From contig NZ_JBFHGL010000007.1 of NCBI RefSeq assembly GCF_041583195.1, positions 62,001 to 126,000 on the forward strand: a stretch of 64,000 nt of DNA, written 5' to 3'. This document shows positions 37,036 through 46,825 of this stretch, piece by piece (position 1 is the stretch's first letter; every line of letters begins with the position of its first letter). The notes beneath the pieces are model-generated. The model made no database searches, was not told the origin of the DNA, and worked only from the letters and a program-made list of their open reading frames with translations. Made by a program: the position numbers and the translations under genes. The DNA comes from Sulfurimonas sp. GTDB taxonomy: Bacteria; Campylobacterota; Campylobacteria; Campylobacterales; Sulfurimonadaceae.

Positions 37036-37129
37036 GTCCTATCCTTTTTTAACATTTTATAGATTCAATATTGTAGCAATTTATTATTATTTATTTGTTA
37101 GAATCACAAAAATTTTTAGGAGATAAAAA

Positions 37130-37570
37130 TTGCTTAAGAAAACACTGCTAATTACGCTATTCATATTGATTGCAATTCAATTTATAAGACCGGATAAAAC
37201 AAATCCACCTATCGATAAGGCTATAGCGCTAAACTCATCAAAAGATGTAATGAATATATTGAAAAACAGCTGTTTCGACTGCCACTCTTATGAAACAAAA
37301 TGGCCTTATTACTCAGAGATTGCACCTGTATCGTTTTTTGTAGCATCACATGTTAAAAAAGGGCGTAAGGCTCTGAATTTTTCTGAGTGGAAAAATATAG
37401 ACAAAGATATTAAAAAAGCAAGATTAAAGCGCGCTATAATGACTGTTAATAACGGAATGATGGCACTACCGAGTTATGTATCTGTACATGATAATGCCGA
37501 GCTTAGTAAAGATGAAAAAAGTACCCTTATAAAATGGTTTGAAAAAGAGCTGGAAATTTTAGATCAATAA
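37130..37570 (+). CDS. Small haem-binding c-type domain protein
   Basis: The start is TTG at 37130, after TTAGGAGAT. The 146-residue product has an N-terminal anchor or signal (about 4-18) and one CxxCH haem site at SCFDCHSYETKWPYYSEIAPVS, the pattern of the haem-binding domain family PF14376. The following VKKGRKALNFSEW is also typical. The role is likely in periplasmic electron transfer or redox sensing. It lies between nhaA and tpx and is probably transcribed alone. Confidence 0.85.
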   Translation: MLKKTLLITLFILIAIQFIRPDKTNPPIDKAIALNSSKDVMNILKNSCFDCHSYETKWPYYSEIAPVSFFVASHVKKGRKALNFSEWKNIDKDIKKARLKRAIMTVNNGMMALPSYVSVHDNAELSKDEKSTLIKWFEKELEILDQ

Positions 37571-37652
37571 ATCAGATTATTATCTACCCACTTTCAAAGA
37601 TTTTTTTTTTACTTTTGTACAACTTAATAAATTAATATAAAAAAAATGTTAA

Positions 37653-37658
37653 TATAAT
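37653..37658 (+). promoter_or_regulatory. -10 box of tpx
   Basis: TATAAT preceded by an A/T-rich tract, 24 bases before the tpx start; the ribosome binding site AAGGGAT follows. No clear -35 box. Confidence 0.5.
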
Positions 37659-37681
37659 CAAAATTTTATTAAGGGATATAT

Positions 37682-38191
37682 ATGCAAACTACTATGTTTA
37701 AAGGAACAGAAGTTAAACTAGCAGGAAATGAGCTAAATGTTGGTGATGATGCACCAAAAGCTATAGCCGTAGGTACAGATTTAAGTGACATTGAGGTTGG
37801 AGGAGCAAAAGACAAAATCCAACTGATCATTACTCTACCGTCATTAGATACTGATACTTGTGCAGCTGAGACAAGAAGATTTAATGTAGATGTAAATAAT
37901 CTAGACATTTGTGAAACTACTGTAATCTCTATGGACTTACCTTTTGCATCTGACAGATTTTGTTCAACTCAGGGGATAGAAAACCTAAGCGTAGCATCTG
38001 ATTATATAGATAAAGAAGTTAGTAAAGCATACGGTGTTTTAATGGCTGATAACAAACTAAAAGGTTTAAGTGCAAGAGCTGTTTTCGTAGTAGATAGAGA
38101 GGGGAAAATCGTATATAAAGAGATAGTACCTGAAGTTACAAGCGAACCAGATTACGAAGCGGCATTAGAAGCTATTAAACAAGCAAGATAA
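37682..38191 (+). CDS. tpx: Thiol peroxidase Tpx
   Basis: Tpx reduces peroxides using thioredoxin. The 169-residue protein has the peroxidatic site PSLDTDTCAAETRRFN (cysteine near 60) and the resolving cysteine in SDRFCSTQGIENL (near 94). Length matches the family. It lies after the haem-binding gene and before a hairpin terminator that abuts the sigma-54 site of the next gene. With the cytochrome c peroxidase it indicates peroxide defence in both cytosol and periplasm. Confidence 0.97.
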   Translation: MQTTMFKGTEVKLAGNELNVGDDAPKAIAVGTDLSDIEVGGAKDKIQLIITLPSLDTDTCAAETRRFNVDVNNLDICETTVISMDLPFASDRFCSTQGIENLSVASDYIDKEVSKAYGVLMADNKLKGLSARAVFVVDREGKIVYKEIVPEVTSEPDYEAALEAIKQAR

Positions 38192-38195
38192 TTTT

Positions 38196-38215
38196 AATAA
38201 GGCATACCTTATTTT
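38196..38215 (+). terminator. Terminator after tpx
   Basis: AATAAGG (38196-38202), loop CATA, CCTTATT (38207-38213) followed by TT. Its 3' end touches the sigma-54 site at 38215, so termination and initiation are packed together. Confidence 0.65.
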
Positions 38216-38230
38216 GGCACTTTATTTGCT
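38215..38230 (+). promoter_or_regulatory. Sigma-54 promoter of the TPR gene
   Basis: TGGCAC-TTTAT-TTGCT is a perfect match to the sigma-54 consensus, with GG at 38216-38217 and GC at 38228-38229 (10 bases between). The ATG lies 30 bases downstream. In Campylobacterota sigma-54 serves mainly the class II flagellar genes. Confidence 0.88.
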
Positions 38231-38260
38231 TACATCTCATTATAAAATATAAGGTATGTA

Positions 38261-40600
38261 ATGGCTGAGGAACTAGAAGAGATAATTATCATTGAGGATG
38301 ATGATGTAGCTAAGGAAGATGAACTTAGTACACCTGATGATTCAGATAAGAAAAAAAAGATAATTATCTTCTCTGCAATAAGTGCAGTTTTAATTGTAAT
38401 AATCATACTCTCTTTGGTTGTAGCTTTATCATCTGAAAAAAAGGATATAACACAATACAATCTTGATTCTATAGAAACCAGACTGGATAAAGATAAACAA
38501 AAAAAACAATCCGCTGAAATTACAAAACTTGAAAATATGATTGCAAAAGCTGCATATTTATATGAAAACGGTTCACAAGCTAAAGCTCTTCATCTATACG
38601 AAAAAATTGCGCAGTACAGTGAGTCTATTTCACAATACAACCTTGGCGTAGCCCAACTAAAAAACAAACAATACGACACTGCACTGCAAACTTTTGCAAA
38701 AGCTATTGAAAATGGGGAAAAAAGATGTGTTAGTGCAATTAATGCCGCCGTATGTTCCCTACATTTAAAAGATGAAAAACGTTTCAATTACTACATTGAT
38801 CTAGCATACGCATTTTTACCAAATGAAAGTTCTTCGCCTTTATACTCTTACTATTACTCTTTAGTACAGTATTACAAACAAAACTATTTAGAAGCTCTAA
38901 GTGCATTAAATAATCCGACAACAAAAGAATACCCGAATATTCAAAAACACCTATCTGCGAAAATAAATGCACTGTATGACAATAATTATGTTGCAATTGA
39001 AAAATTAGAAAACAAATACAATAAAAAAGATTCTCTATCACTTGGTTTGTTATATGCAAGAATCGGTGATCTACCACTTGCTCAAAAATATCTGCAAGAA
39101 GCTATGAGTAACAATATAGAGCCTGTTAAATCTGCAGTTGCACTTAGCTATATATATTTAAAAACAGGGAAAATAACATCTGCTGGAAAAATGATTCAAA
39201 ACACTACAGATATGTTTCCAGCAGAAGTTTATAAACCATACCCTCTAAAAGTTAAACTAAAAGATGAACTATTTGATCCGCAAAAGGCTCAAATAAGTTA
39301 TATTGATGATCTAAAAAATAGCCTTCTTGTTAAATATAGCAAAATATTTTATTTCTCTCCATATAAAATATTTAATGCCAATGCTACGATCGACTATATT
39401 AGAAAAGGGAATACAAACATATACATTGACAATGTTGATAGTGCTAAAAAATACCTTCAAAAAAGTAAATCGACATCTAGCGTAAACAAAGGTATAATCC
39501 AGGCAATAAAATTAGCATTATCGTTTGATATAAGAGATGCTAACAGCAAGCTAAAACAGCTAGTAAAACTTCAACCTAAACACTCAATACTTCATTATAA
39601 TTTAGCTCTTACATATGCTCAAATGGGTGATATCAAAAATGCGTATGAGCACTTTAAAAAATCTTTCCATTTAGATGCTAAAAACTATGCATCCGGTATA
39701 TATGCGTCTATGTGTGCGCAATTACTTGATATAGATGATAAAAAACTTGTAAATGTTTTAAAGGAATCTATGATTTTAGAAAACGATTCTGAAGATATGC
39801 AATTTTACAGAACTCTTATGTTTATTTCTGAAAACAACTCTATAAGCGCTGCTGAATGGTTGTATAATAATTACAAACAAAGACCTATTTATATAGCATT
39901 ACAGGCTATTATAGCATCAGATGTCGGTAATGAAAGACTGTTGAAACAAGCTGTAACAAACTTGGTTGCACTATTTCCAAATGATATACTTCCACATATT
40001 ATGTATACAGATGCTTACTATAGTGATTTAAAAACTAAAAAATATTCTTTTGAGGTACAAAACTATTACAGAGAGCAAAAATTTGATTATAAAGATCTCT
40101 TTTACGGTCCTTTTATAACAAGACATCTTTATGCTCAGCAAGCATTAATTACAGGAAATTTATACTTTGTAAGAAAACTGCTAAGAGATGAGTTAGAAAC
40201 TACACAGAAATATACACATGAGCTTACAAGTGCTTTAGCTCTTACATCTTTATATGATAAAGCATACGAAGAGTCTTATGTACTTTACAACAATCTTATA
40301 GATGGATTAAAAGTAACAGATTCATATACTCTGTATCTAGGTGCAGTAGCTTCTACAGCAGCAGATCACAGTGCCAATGCAATAGCACTACTAGAGCTTT
40401 CTAAAATGAAAAATAAAACGTTTAAAGAGAGCCGTTATGCACTTGGTTTATTATACCTGCAGACCCAAAATAATGAGGGAGCATCGATTCAGTTAAAGAC
40501 GATTGGTGATTCTGGATTTAAATCCAAATACTTTACATTTGATATAGATGCAGACAAACTCTACACACAAAAAGTTTTAGCTAAGAAAGATAAGCAATAA
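38261..40600 (+). CDS. TPR membrane protein under sigma-54 control
   Basis: The 779-residue protein has an acidic cytosolic N-terminus (1-30), one membrane helix (about 34-57), and a very long periplasmic region of TPR-type repeats (about 80-240, 255-310, 425-500, 610-750). Repeats such as YNLGVAQLKNKQYDTALQTFAKAI and YNLALTYAQMGDIKNAYEHFKK are clear. The sigma-54 promoter points to flagellar assembly. From memory, C. jejuni Cj0390 (FlgX) is a similar TPR membrane protein involved in flagellar export; I cannot verify homology here. PflA is another candidate but lacks this N-terminal topology. Its 3' end overlaps psd-like by 20 bases. Confidence 0.75.
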   Translation: MAEELEEIIIIEDDDVAKEDELSTPDDSDKKKKIIIFSAISAVLIVIIILSLVVALSSEKKDITQYNLDSIETRLDKDKQKKQSAEITKLENMIAKAAYLYENGSQAKALHLYEKIAQYSESISQYNLGVAQLKNKQYDTALQTFAKAIENGEKRCVSAINAAVCSLHLKDEKRFNYYIDLAYAFLPNESSSPLYSYYYSLVQYYKQNYLEALSALNNPTTKEYPNIQKHLSAKINALYDNNYVAIEKLENKYNKKDSLSLGLLYARIGDLPLAQKYLQEAMSNNIEPVKSAVALSYIYLKTGKITSAGKMIQNTTDMFPAEVYKPYPLKVKLKDELFDPQKAQISYIDDLKNSLLVKYSKIFYFSPYKIFNANATIDYIRKGNTNIYIDNVDSAKKYLQKSKSTSSVNKGIIQAIKLALSFDIRDANSKLKQLVKLQPKHSILHYNLALTYAQMGDIKNAYEHFKKSFHLDAKNYASGIYASMCAQLLDIDDKKLVNVLKESMILENDSEDMQFYRTLMFISENNSISAAEWLYNNYKQRPIYIALQAIIASDVGNERLLKQAVTNLVALFPNDILPHIMYTDAYYSDLKTKKYSFEVQNYYREQKFDYKDLFYGPFITRHLYAQQALITGNLYFVRKLLRDELETTQKYTHELTSALALTSLYDKAYEESYVLYNNLIDGLKVTDSYTLYLGAVASTAADHSANAIALLELSKMKNKTFKESRYALGLLYLQTQNNEGASIQLKTIGDSGFKSKYFTFDIDADKLYTQKVLAKKDKQ

Positions 40601-41207
40601 TAGACTCACATCCTTTAAGCTCATCTCCAATATTAACATTAACTTTTGAGCCTTTTGGCAGAATAATTTTTGTTATACCTTTTGGCATAACACCATATCT
40701 AAAACCTTGAATAAGTTTTTGAGACTCACTTAAATCATGTGAGATATTTGCAAAGTTTAATGTGCTTAGATGTGAAATACTAATAACTCTTTTTTGTTCA
40801 TCTTCAAAATCTATAGTAAGCTTTTCATTTAGTATCTCTGACTTTGAAGAGTTTTTTCCCAAAGATGAACCTCTAATAGCTTTAATGTTTTTTACAACAC
40901 AAGAGATAGGTACTCTAAGAACAGAAACATCGTGGTAAGAGCTCTCTATAGTTAAAATTGTAGAGTTTTTATCCTCTTGCAGATCTGAAACATTTCCATC
41001 TACGGGGCTAACAACTCCACCCTTTTCCAAGGCCATTATCTGACGCTCAGGATTTCTGTAGATATATATAAAAAACATAATACCTACAAATGCGAAAAAC
41101 TGTAAAAACTCTAAATCTAAAAAACCTAATACTAAAAAAAGTACAACTGCGTATGCTATATAGTTCCAACCCTCTTTAGATATAGGGAATAGATTATTTT
41201 TCATCAT
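40581..41207 (-). CDS. Phosphatidylserine decarboxylase-like protein, pyruvoyl site missing
   Basis: The 208-residue protein has two N-terminal helices (about 14-50) and the type A decarboxylase core: YRNPERQI, VVSPVDGNVS, SYHDVSVLRVPIS. In active enzymes the C-terminal segment reads like FGxIxFGS, and the serine becomes the pyruvoyl cofactor after self-cleavage. Here the matching stretch is YGVMPKGITKIILP, so serine appears replaced by isoleucine. It may be inactive or act in another way. In C. jejuni a related gene, Cj1115c, follows ftsH in the same way. Its start overlaps ftsH by 14 bases. No pssA is adjacent. Confidence 0.72.
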   Translation of the reverse strand: MMKNNLFPISKEGWNYIAYAVVLFLVLGFLDLEFLQFFAFVGIMFFIYIYRNPERQIMALEKGGVVSPVDGNVSDLQEDKNSTILTIESSYHDVSVLRVPISCVVKNIKAIRGSSLGKNSSKSEILNEKLTIDFEDEQKRVISISHLSTLNFANISHDLSESQKLIQGFRYGVMPKGITKIILPKGSKVNVNIGDELKGCESIIAYLS

Positions 41208-43167
41208 CTTTATTCTCTTTTTCGCTCATTGTAGCATCTTGTTCAAGTTCATCTTTTATCTCATTGATATGTTCCTGAACTTTAGATTCGATGCCGTTTT
41301 CTTTTTCAAAATTTAATATGATCTCTCTAACTTCTTCACCTGTAATATTCTCTTTTTTGTAAAGAAGTTTAACCATATCTTCTATTGCGCCTTTATACTC
41401 TTCAAGTCTAGCTACAACAGCACTGTAATGTTCATCTAACGAAGCTTTGATAAACTCGTCCGCTTCTTGAGCCAGTTTATCACTGTATTCACGAGCTGCA
41501 CCACCTTGAGGTCCTAAGAAAGACTGGCGTGATTTTTCCATTACCATTAGCCCTGCAACATCTGTCATACCGTATGTTTGAACCATAGACTTGATTATAT
41601 CTGTTGCACGTTCTAAGTCATTCCCAGCACCTGTTGAGATCTCACCGATGAAAACCTGCTCAGCCGCACGACCACCAAGAAGTACATCTACTTCAGCCCA
41701 TAGTTCATGGCGTTGCATCATAAACTTGTCTTCTTCAGGTTTATTTAGTGTATATCCTAAAGCTGCAAGTCCACGTGGTACAATAGATACTTTAGACACT
41801 TGTTTAGCACCTTTTGTAGTCTCTGCTAAAAGAGCATGACCACTCTCATGATAAGCTACTATTTTTTTCTCTTTTGGATTGATACGGCGAGATTTTTTCG
41901 CTAAACCAGCAAGCGCACGCTCAACTGATTCAAACAGATCTTGCTGCTTAACTGTTTTTTGGTTTTTACGACCCGCTAAAAGAGCAGCTTCATTTACAAC
42001 ATTTGCCAGATCAGCTCCAGCTAGTCCTGCCGTAAGACGAGCTACCTCTTCAAGTTCTACGTCGTCATCCATCTTCACACCTTTTGTGTGAACTTTAAGT
42101 ATTTTAATACGACCTTCAAAATCAGGCTTATCCACTAATACTTGTCTATCAAAACGACCAGGTCTCATAAGAGCTTGGTCCAGTGTTTCAGGTCTATTTG
42201 TAGCAGCTAAAATAATTACAGGAGTATCAGTTCCAAAACCATCCATCTCAGATAATAGCTGATTTAGAGTTTGTTCACGTTCATCGTTACCACCCATCAT
42301 ACCACCAGCTGCACGGCTTTTACCGATTGCATCGATCTCATCTATAAATATAATACTTGGGCTGTCTTTTTTAGCTTGCTCAAATAGATCTCTTACACGC
42401 GCAGCACCTACACCGACAAACATCTCTATAAAGCTAGAACCTGTAACTGAGAAAAACGGTACATCAGCTTCGCCTGCAACAGCTTTAGCTAAAAGCGTCT
42501 TACCAGTACCAGGTGATCCAACTAATAATACACCTTTTGGAATCTTTGCACCAATCTCTACATAACGTCCAGGATGCTTTAAAAAGTCAACTATCTCTTG
42601 AACTTCCTCTTTAGCTTCTTCTACGCCTGCTACGTCGTCAAATTTAGTTTTAGGTTTTTCAGAATTAACCATATTCTTACTTCCACCCATACCAAGTATA
42701 CCGTTACCCATATTTTTCTGCATACGACCTGCAAAAAACATCCATAAAGCCATAATAATTAAAAATGGGAATAACCATCCAAACATCTCTGTAAACCAGT
42801 TAGTTTCACTAAAACCGCTGTATTCGATCCCTTGTTTATCTAACTCTTTTACTAGTTCAGTGTCATTTTTTACAATTCTAGTTGTATACACAGTACCATC
42901 TGATGATTTAGCACGGATAAACGTCTGACCAATCTCTACTTTGTTTAAAGCTTTTTGCGCAACTAAAGATTTTAATTCCGAATAAGATACTTGCTGTGTT
43001 CTTTTTGTTCCAGTTTGCCCATCCATAGTAGAATTTTCACCTACTAATGCTTTAAACAGCAGGATAACTACAACTGAAAATATTGCAAATGTTATTAATG
43101 GATTTTGATTAAAAAAATTATTTGGATTATTATTTTGGTTGTTTTGCTTGTTTGGCTTTTTCTGCAT
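41194..43167 (-). CDS. ftsH: ATP-dependent zinc metalloprotease FtsH
   Basis: FtsH degrades membrane and short-lived cytosolic proteins. The 657-residue protein has two N-terminal membrane helices (about 25-43 and 130-148), the AAA domain with Walker A GSPGTGKT (serine replaces the usual second proline), [11 protein letters not shown], the SRH region [14 protein letters not shown], and the zinc site HESGH in place of the common HEAGH. A charged C-terminus closes it. Gene order cheY-prmA-ftsH matches C. jejuni. Confidence 0.98.
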   Translation of the reverse strand: MQKKPNKQNNQNNNPNNFFNQNPLITFAIFSVVVILLFKALVGENSTMDGQTGTKRTQQVSYSELKSLVAQKALNKVEIGQTFIRAKSSDGTVYTTRIVKNDTELVKELDKQGIEYSGFSETNWFTEMFGWLFPFLIIMALWMFFAGRMQKNMGNGILGMGGSKNMVNSEKPKTKFDDVAGVEEAKEEVQEIVDFLKHPGRYVEIGAKIPKGVLLVGSPGTGKTLLAKAVAGEADVPFFSVTGSSFIEMFVGVGAARVRDLFEQAKKDSPSIIFIDEIDAIGKSRAAGGMMGGNDEREQTLNQLLSEMDGFGTDTPVIILAATNRPETLDQALMRPGRFDRQVLVDKPDFEGRIKILKVHTKGVKMDDDVELEEVARLTAGLAGADLANVVNEAALLAGRKNQKTVKQQDLFESVERALAGLAKKSRRINPKEKKIVAYHESGHALLAETTKGAKQVSKVSIVPRGLAALGYTLNKPEEDKFMMQRHELWAEVDVLLGGRAAEQVFIGEISTGAGNDLERATDIIKSMVQTYGMTDVAGLMVMEKSRQSFLGPQGGAAREYSDKLAQEADEFIKASLDEHYSAVVARLEEYKGAIEDMVKLLYKKENITGEEVREIILNFEKENGIESKVQEHINEIKDELEQDATMSEKENKDDEK

Positions 43168-43173
43168 CTTTGT

Positions 43174-44004
43174 TTAGTTTTCCTTCTTTAATACTAATGT
43201 TACCCATTCCTCTTGGGCTATTCTTTGTTCTATTTTCATATCTTTGTAAAACTTTAAAACTTTATCTTCATACTTATCTAAAATACCTGATAAAATCATT
43301 ACACCTGAATCTTTTAAGGCAGATTTTAAATCTTTAGCTATAAAAGTCAAAACATCTGCTACGATGTTTGCAACTACTACATCATATTTATCATCTGCTA
43401 ATGAACACGAACCTTCCCATACTTTATTAAATTCTACATTATTTAATTCTGCATTTTGAAGTGTATTTTCAACTGAAACCGGATCCGTATCACACGCATC
43501 TACTTTTGCACCAAGTTTTAAAGCTCCAACACCTAAAATACCGCTTCCGCTTCCAACATCAATAACTCTGTCACCATCTTTTACATATTCAGAAATAGCA
43601 CGAAGTGATGAAGCAGTAGTTGGATGATGCCCTGTTCCAAAAGCAAGTGCTGGATCAATCTCAATATTTATAAGCTTATCACTCGGTTCATCCCATGTAG
43701 GATGGATATAAAACTTCTCTATTTCTATTGGTTGAATACTTTGCTGGTATTCTTTTATCCAATCACTCGCTTTAAGTTTTTTTTGATTACATTCACATTC
43801 AATGTTTGAAGACAGTGCTTTAGAGAGTGCCTGTGCGAATTGCTCAACACCCCAAGCTATAGTTTGAAGATCATCCTCACTTCTTACAATAAAACCGTTT
43901 TCAGTCTCTTCAAATCCGACAGGTATAGTGTCGGCTAAGAAATCTGCAAAAAGCTCATGATGAGAAGATACAGAGATTGTGAGCTCATAATAGCTCTCTT
44001 GCAT
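43174..44004 (-). CDS. prmA: Ribosomal protein L11 methyltransferase
   Basis: PrmA trimethylates residues of ribosomal protein uL11. The 276-residue protein has an N-terminal substrate-recognition domain and a SAM-binding domain with DPALAFGTGHHPTT near 116-129, VIDVGSGSGILGVGALKLGA near 143-162 and DVVVANIVADVL near 207-218. It overlaps the cheY stop by one base. Confidence 0.97.
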   Translation of the reverse strand: MQESYYELTISVSSHHELFADFLADTIPVGFEETENGFIVRSEDDLQTIAWGVEQFAQALSKALSSNIECECNQKKLKASDWIKEYQQSIQPIEIEKFYIHPTWDEPSDKLINIEIDPALAFGTGHHPTTASSLRAISEYVKDGDRVIDVGSGSGILGVGALKLGAKVDACDTDPVSVENTLQNAELNNVEFNKVWEGSCSLADDKYDVVVANIVADVLTFIAKDLKSALKDSGVMILSGILDKYEDKVLKFYKDMKIEQRIAQEEWVTLVLKKEN

Positions 44005-44378
44005 TACTCGGTTACGCCCATCACAGCAGCAAGCTTCTCTTTTAAAACTTGTGGTGTAAATGGTTTTACTATGTAGTTGTTAACACCTGCTTTAAGTGCA
44101 GTTATAACTTCTGCTTTACCACCCTCTGTTGTAACCATGATGATCGGAAGATCTGTAAAACGATCATCTGCACGAACTTTTTTAACAAGTTCAAGACCAT
44201 TCATTTCAGGCATATTCCAGTCTGTAATCAGCATCTCTACATCAGGATTAGCATTTATCGCATCCCAACCTTCAACACCATCAGCACCTTCTAGTACATC
44301 TTTATAGTTAAGTCTAGCTAAAGTGTTTTTAATAATACGACGCATTGTAGAACTGTCATCAACAACAAGTATTTTCAA
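44004..44378 (-). CDS. cheY: Chemotaxis response regulator CheY
   Basis: CheY binds the flagellar switch when phosphorylated. The 124-residue protein is a stand-alone receiver: acid pocket VDDSSTMRR (D7, D8), phospho-acceptor D53 in ITDWNMPEMNGLEL, T83-T84 and K105 in NNYIVKPF. The tryptophan after D53 is typical of CheY. It starts the run cheY-prmA-ftsH-psd-like, an arrangement known from C. jejuni. Confidence 0.95.
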   Translation of the reverse strand: MKILVVDDSSTMRRIIKNTLARLNYKDVLEGADGVEGWDAINANPDVEMLITDWNMPEMNGLELVKKVRADDRFTDLPIIMVTTEGGKAEVITALKAGVNNYIVKPFTPQVLKEKLAAVMGVTE

Positions 44379-44452
44379 CTAAAATCCTTTTTTATATATA
44401 TATTTTGCAAAATTTATTACTGTATAATAACAAAATTTTTATTTTTTTTCTA

Positions 44453-45163
44453 TTAATCAAGTAGTTTGAACATTTTCTCCAAGTCCAATGTACCCTCATA
44501 ATAAGCCTTTCCAATGATAACACCATCGACCTTTTTGGTCTCTATTAAAGCTTTAATATCATCTTCATCTTTAACACCGCCGCTTGCGATAGTACTTACA
44601 CCACTAGCATCGGCAATATCAACGGTAAACTTAACATTTACACCACTTAAAGTACCATCTTTACCCACATCTGTACATATAATAGCTTCTACACCTGCAT
44701 TTGCAAACTCTTTTGCCAAGTCAGTTGCCTTCATCTCACTAACTTCACCCCAGCCCTCAACAGCCACAAATCCGTCAATTGCATCAATACCTACAGCTAT
44801 AGGATATTTTGCAGCCATATCTTTTACAAACTGTGGATCTTTAACTGCTATTGAGCCTAGTATTATTCTATCTATCCCTATTTCAAGCATCTTTTGAATT
44901 GTAGCTTCATCTCTAATTCCACCGCCTAACTCAAGCTTTACATTACAGTTTTGACGAATTTTAATAATCTGCTCCAGATTTTTAGGCTCACCTGCAAATG
45001 CACCGTTTAGATCAACTAAATGTACCCACTCAGCACCCATATCTTCAAATTTTTTTACTAACTCATATGGCTCGTTTGAGTATATTTTAGCACTATCCAT
45101 AAGCCCTTTTGTAAGGCGAACTGCTTTTCCATCTTTTAAATCTATTGCCGGGTAAAGTGTCAT
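44453..45163 (-). CDS. hisA: Phosphoribosylformimino-AICAR ribotide isomerase
   Basis: HisA catalyses the Amadori rearrangement in histidine synthesis. The 236-residue TIM barrel starts with [12 protein letters not shown] (catalytic D9 region), has [11 protein letters not shown] near 78-88, [15 protein letters not shown] near 166-180 and [10 protein letters not shown]. It follows hisH by 11 bases. The other his genes lie elsewhere. Confidence 0.97.
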   Translation of the reverse strand: MTLYPAIDLKDGKAVRLTKGLMDSAKIYSNEPYELVKKFEDMGAEWVHLVDLNGAFAGEPKNLEQIIKIRQNCNVKLELGGGIRDEATIQKMLEIGIDRIILGSIAVKDPQFVKDMAAKYPIAVGIDAIDGFVAVEGWGEVSEMKATDLAKEFANAGVEAIICTDVGKDGTLSGVNVKFTVDIADASGVSTIASGGVKDEDDIKALIETKKVDGVIIGKAYYEGTLDLEKMFKLLD

Positions 45164-45174
45164 ATATGTTTTTC

Positions 45175-45795
45175 CTATAAATTAATAAAGTTTTCTAAAA
45201 TTTTCAAACCATTCTCATGGCTTTTTTCAGGGTGTGGCTGAATACCTAAAATATTGTCTTTTGCAACACTTGATGTAAACTCGTATCCATATTCAGTACG
45301 TCCTATAATATCTTTTTCATCATCACATACAGCATGAAATGAGTGAACAAAATAAAGATAATGCATCTCATCTAAACCTTTAAAAAGAGGATGCTCTTTT
45401 GTAAACATTCTATTCCATCCCATATGTGGAACCTTCAGAGACTCACTAAATTTTGATGTATCAAAAGCTTCCACATGACCCTTGATCAGGCCAAGTCCTT
45501 CATTACTACCAAATTCCTGAGAAGATTCAAATAAAAGCTGCATTCCCAAGCAGATACCAAACATATAGTTTCCACTCTCAGCATACTCTTTTATAGCATC
45601 TACCATATTACGCTCCCCAAGATGTTCCATAGCATCGCCAAATGCACCAACACCAGGTAGTATTAACTTGTCATACTCTTTAAACTTTTCAGGATCGCTC
45701 TCAACAATAGTATGTTGTCCCAACTTTTCAAATGCGTTTTTTACACTTGCCAAGTTTCCCATGTTATAGTCAACTATAGCTATATTTTGTTTCAT
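45175..45795 (-). CDS. hisH: Imidazole glycerol phosphate synthase subunit HisH
   Basis: HisH is the glutaminase that feeds ammonia to HisF. The 206-residue protein has the catalytic cysteine in [11 protein letters not shown] (near residue 80) and the H-E pair in [11 protein letters not shown] near 185-192. The oxyanion strand [11 protein letters not shown] is present. It overlaps the upstream PDC sensor gene by four bases and precedes hisA. Confidence 0.97.
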   Translation of the reverse strand: MKQNIAIVDYNMGNLASVKNAFEKLGQHTIVESDPEKFKEYDKLILPGVGAFGDAMEHLGERNMVDAIKEYAESGNYMFGICLGMQLLFESSQEFGSNEGLGLIKGHVEAFDTSKFSESLKVPHMGWNRMFTKEHPLFKGLDEMHYLYFVHSFHAVCDDEKDIIGRTEYGYEFTSSVAKDNILGIQPHPEKSHENGLKILENFINL

Positions 45796-46700
45796 ATATG
45801 AGTCTCTTTTTCTTTTGTAAATTTAATATAAAATGCCAAACCAAACAGTAATATTCCAACACCGCCTACAATATACATTGAGTATAAAAGCTGACTTGGA
45901 TCTGTTATGGCAAATTTAAATACAAGCATCAACGCTTCTATCGATAAAGCTATGATAATGGAACCTATAAACTTAACCATAGTTTTATGTGTACCTGATG
46001 TACTGGTATCTTTTATTCTACCTAATACTTCTTCTTCAAAAATGGTCTTGGCCAGATCAAATATTGCCAATGCCAAAGTTAAAAGAATAGTAGCTTCAAA
46101 AACATCCTTTATTTTAAAATGAAAAGGAGTAATCTCATTTATAAAGAAACTTGTCAAACCTTTAAAAAATAAAAGCATTGATATTGCTACAAGAGCAAAA
46201 GCAAAAGTTGCATATGAGTATTTAAACAACTTTGCAAAGAAAATATCATTAGAATTTAGATGAGATATTTTTAATACCTCATCTAAAGACATATCTAAAC
46301 AAGCTACATATTTTATATCACCAGCTTCATCATAAATTGGTTGAGATGCAGTAACAGCCAATTCACCTGTAATAAGTGATGGATATGGATCGGTTATAGT
46401 ACAACGTCCTTCACGAACTGCACGATAATAATATGCACGATCTGCCCTTATTCTACCTATATCTTCATCATCAGATTTTTTATTTGTGTATGTAGGTGTA
46501 ACTTGAACACCTTTGTAATCAAGTAGATATGCTCCATCACAACTGCCCAAATCATCTTTGATCTTTAAAAGACGAGGTACGATCATGTCAATACTAAGTG
46601 ACGGCAAGCGATTTGGTATATTTTTAGAAAAAAGGTAACAAAAATATGCTCTAGCTTTTGTTCTATTTATTGAGAAATTTTGAATATCAGATGCAACCAT
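45792..46700 (-). CDS. PDC/Cache sensor membrane protein without output domain
   Basis: The 302-residue protein has an N-terminal PDC (Cache) region (about 1-155) with DRAYYYRAVREGRCTITDPYPSLITGELAVTASQPIYD in outline, the signature of small-ligand sensing domains. About four membrane helices follow (about 165-300). No HAMP, kinase, GGDEF or MCP domain is present, and there is no clear membrane helix before the sensor. It starts on ATG and overlaps hisH by four bases. How it signals is unknown; it may pass information within the membrane. Confidence 0.75.
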   Translation of the reverse strand: MVASDIQNFSINRTKARAYFCYLFSKNIPNRLPSLSIDMIVPRLLKIKDDLGSCDGAYLLDYKGVQVTPTYTNKKSDDEDIGRIRADRAYYYRAVREGRCTITDPYPSLITGELAVTASQPIYDEAGDIKYVACLDMSLDEVLKISHLNSNDIFFAKLFKYSYATFAFALVAISMLLFFKGLTSFFINEITPFHFKIKDVFEATILLTLALAIFDLAKTIFEEEVLGRIKDTSTSGTHKTMVKFIGSIIIALSIEALMLVFKFAITDPSQLLYSMYIVGGVGILLFGLAFYIKFTKEKETHI

Positions 46701-46791
46701 AATGCTTTTATCCTGTATCTTAAATATATTTGGAAGTATAGCAAAATGGTTATTAAATCTTGCTAGTTGTAAATTTAACGCAAATTTTTAA

Positions 46792-46800
46792 TGTTATAAT
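46792..46800 (+). promoter_or_regulatory. Extended -10 promoter of the lipid A acyltransferase gene
   Basis: TGTTATAAT combines an upstream TG with a perfect TATAAT; 25 bases separate it from the ATG at 46826. Confidence 0.55.
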
Positions 46801-46825
46801 TCCAATAAAAACAGGTTAATTACAA

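Noticed and set aside
41591-42091. Two ORFs antisense to ftsH
   Set aside because: Codon composition and lack of start signals mark them as shadows of a conserved protease gene.
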